From a bacterium (GTDB lineage Bacteria > Chloroflexota > Dormibacteria > Aeolococcales > Bog-877): 7,118 nucleotides of DNA. The notes under the pieces are model-generated. The model was not told the origin of the DNA and did not search any database. It saw only the letters and a program-made list of their open reading frames with translations. Positions within the stretch are counted from its first letter, which is position 1, and each line of letters opens with the position of its first letter. Made by a program: the position numbers and the translations under genes. Of this stretch, positions 6,884 to 7,118 are shown piece after piece. Location of the stretch: the NCBI GenBank assembly GCA_021844355.1, contig JAKBTP010000144.1, forward strand, positions 1 to 7,118, read 5' to 3'.

Positions 6884-6920
6884 GCACCGCGTCCGGCGGA
6901 TAAGCCGGAACGAAACACGT

Positions 6921-7002
6921 GGCGAGTCGCCCTCTGCCGGGGCCCAACGCGAAACAGCGGAACCTTCCGCCGGGATGGCCCCGGGGGGCCACTCACTCCG
7001 CC
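6921..7002 (-). other. Long interrupted stem within the non-coding RNA
   Basis: Four nested pairings share one axis: 6995-7002 with 6921-6927; a GCCC/GGGC step between; CCGGGGCC with GGCCCCGG (6977-6984 with 6937-6944); and the apical GCGGA-4-TCCGC hairpin at 6957-6970. The axis may continue outward through ACAC/GTGT. This is the most secure secondary structure in the RNA and resembles the terminal stem of a 6S-type hairpin. A local GGCCCC/GGGGCC hairpin at 6977-6990 competes with the 8-bp helix. Confidence 0.55.
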
Positions 7003-7075
7003 CTGGTGTGCCTCAGCATGCTCCAGACGGTACGCACTACGTGACACCTCCGTCTGAACCCGGATACCTGAGGCC

Positions 7076-7103
7076 AACATAGCACGTTGTGCGCAGCTGT
7101 CAA
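7076..7103 (-). promoter_or_regulatory. Sigma70-type promoter of the minus-strand RNA
   Basis: On the minus strand, TTGACA (+ positions 7098-7103) is a perfect -35 hexamer. A 16-base spacer follows, then TATGTT (7076-7081), a four-of-six -10 preceded by TG one base upstream (extended -10). A start is predicted near A at 7069, give or take 2. The spacer contains a small inverted repeat, GCAC-3-GTGC at 7082-7092. In GC-rich DNA such a combination is unlikely by chance, and it is the best promoter seen in the window. Confidence 0.75.
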
Positions 7104-7118
7104 GGGCCAGCCCTCGGC

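Larger units (their letters stand above)
6832..7069 (-). ncRNA. Stand-alone structured non-coding RNA, unidentified, possibly 6S-like
   Basis: Bounded by a strong minus-strand promoter and an intrinsic terminator, giving about 238 nt from a predicted start near 7069. No protein gene is credible inside. Complementary segments (+ strand positions): 7068-7074 with 7010-7016 (7 bp, beginning at or just before the predicted start) and 7050-7056 with 7024-7030 (7 bp), forming a 5' hairpin; 6995-7002 with 6921-6927 (7 bp, one bulge); 6977-6984 with 6937-6944 (8 bp); apical hairpin 6957-6970; hairpins 6892-6909 and 6873-6889 (6 bp each); then the terminator. In an alternative fold, 7041-7045 pairs with 6868-6872 and 7028-7037 with 6880-6889 (9 of 10). 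That makes a single long hairpin with a central bubble carrying a small hairpin on its 3' strand, the topology of 6S RNA, the RNA polymerase-binding regulator. I see no signature sequence of RNase P RNA, SRP RNA, tmRNA or 5S rRNA. The existence of an RNA gene is well supported; its class is not. Confidence 0.68.

Noticed and set aside
6870..7069. RNase P RNA, tmRNA, SRP RNA or 5S rRNA
   Set aside because: No GAGGAAAGTCC or ACAGAA core elements of RNase P, no tRNA-like ends or ANDxALAA-type tag reading frame of tmRNA, no CCGGAAGGAAGCAG-type SRP loop, and wrong length and sequence for 5S. A GGCTTAT stretch loosely recalls RNase P but stands alone.
6808..7080. Minus-strand 90-codon open frame over the RNA gene
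   Set aside because: Its ATG lies within the -10 hexamer, so the predicted transcript would not contain it. The product has no recognisable features and it runs through the terminator.
1..7118. CRISPR array, insertion sequence, phage or defence genes
   Set aside because: No direct repeat array, transposase, integrase or tRNA-associated attachment site seen; gene content is a standard translation operon.

Overview
The window is a high-GC bacterial chromosome segment carrying a tightly packed housekeeping translation operon on the + strand. The order is thrS (3' part only) - infC - rpmI - rplT - pheS - pheT - mpg, and every gene from infC onward abuts or overlaps the next. The strong G/C third-position bias, the IF3 C-terminal domain and the mpg gene directly behind pheT resemble Actinomycetota. 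The ThrRS core (CPFHILIY-type zinc motif) looks more like Chloroflexota and allied lineages. I infer a high-GC Terrabacteria lineage (Actinomycetota, Chloroflexota or Dormibacterota-like) at low confidence.

Layout: bases 1-1701 encode threonyl-tRNA synthetase without its N-terminal TGS domain, which lies off the left edge. A 71-base gap holds a possible extended -10 element and a perfect Shine-Dalgarno for infC. The infC reading frame has no ATG, GTG or TTG upstream of its conserved N-terminus. It can only be explained by an AUA start codon at 1773, the kind of rare start known from IF3 autoregulation. rpmI, rplT, pheS, pheT and mpg follow with overlaps of 23 to 4 bases or gaps of 0 to 3 bases. 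rplT, pheS, pheT and mpg all start with GTG. Together the genes supply initiation (IF3), two 50S proteins (L35, L20) and two aminoacyl-tRNA synthetases (Thr, Phe). mpg encodes an alkyladenine-type DNA glycosylase carried as a translationally coupled passenger.

The right end is the most interesting part. On the minus strand, convergent to mpg, there is a near-consensus sigma70-type promoter (TTGACA, 16-base spacer, TATGTT with an upstream TG). About 235 bases downstream is an intrinsic terminator (9-bp GC stem followed by TCTTTTT). Between them there is no credible protein gene but a dense set of complementary segments. I read this as a stand-alone structured non-coding RNA of about 238 nt. 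Part of it can fold as one long interrupted hairpin with a central bubble, as in 6S RNA; a competing strong 5' hairpin would break that fold. I do not recognise it as RNase P RNA, tmRNA, SRP RNA or 5S rRNA. Its terminator and 3' hairpins lie inside the last codons of mpg.
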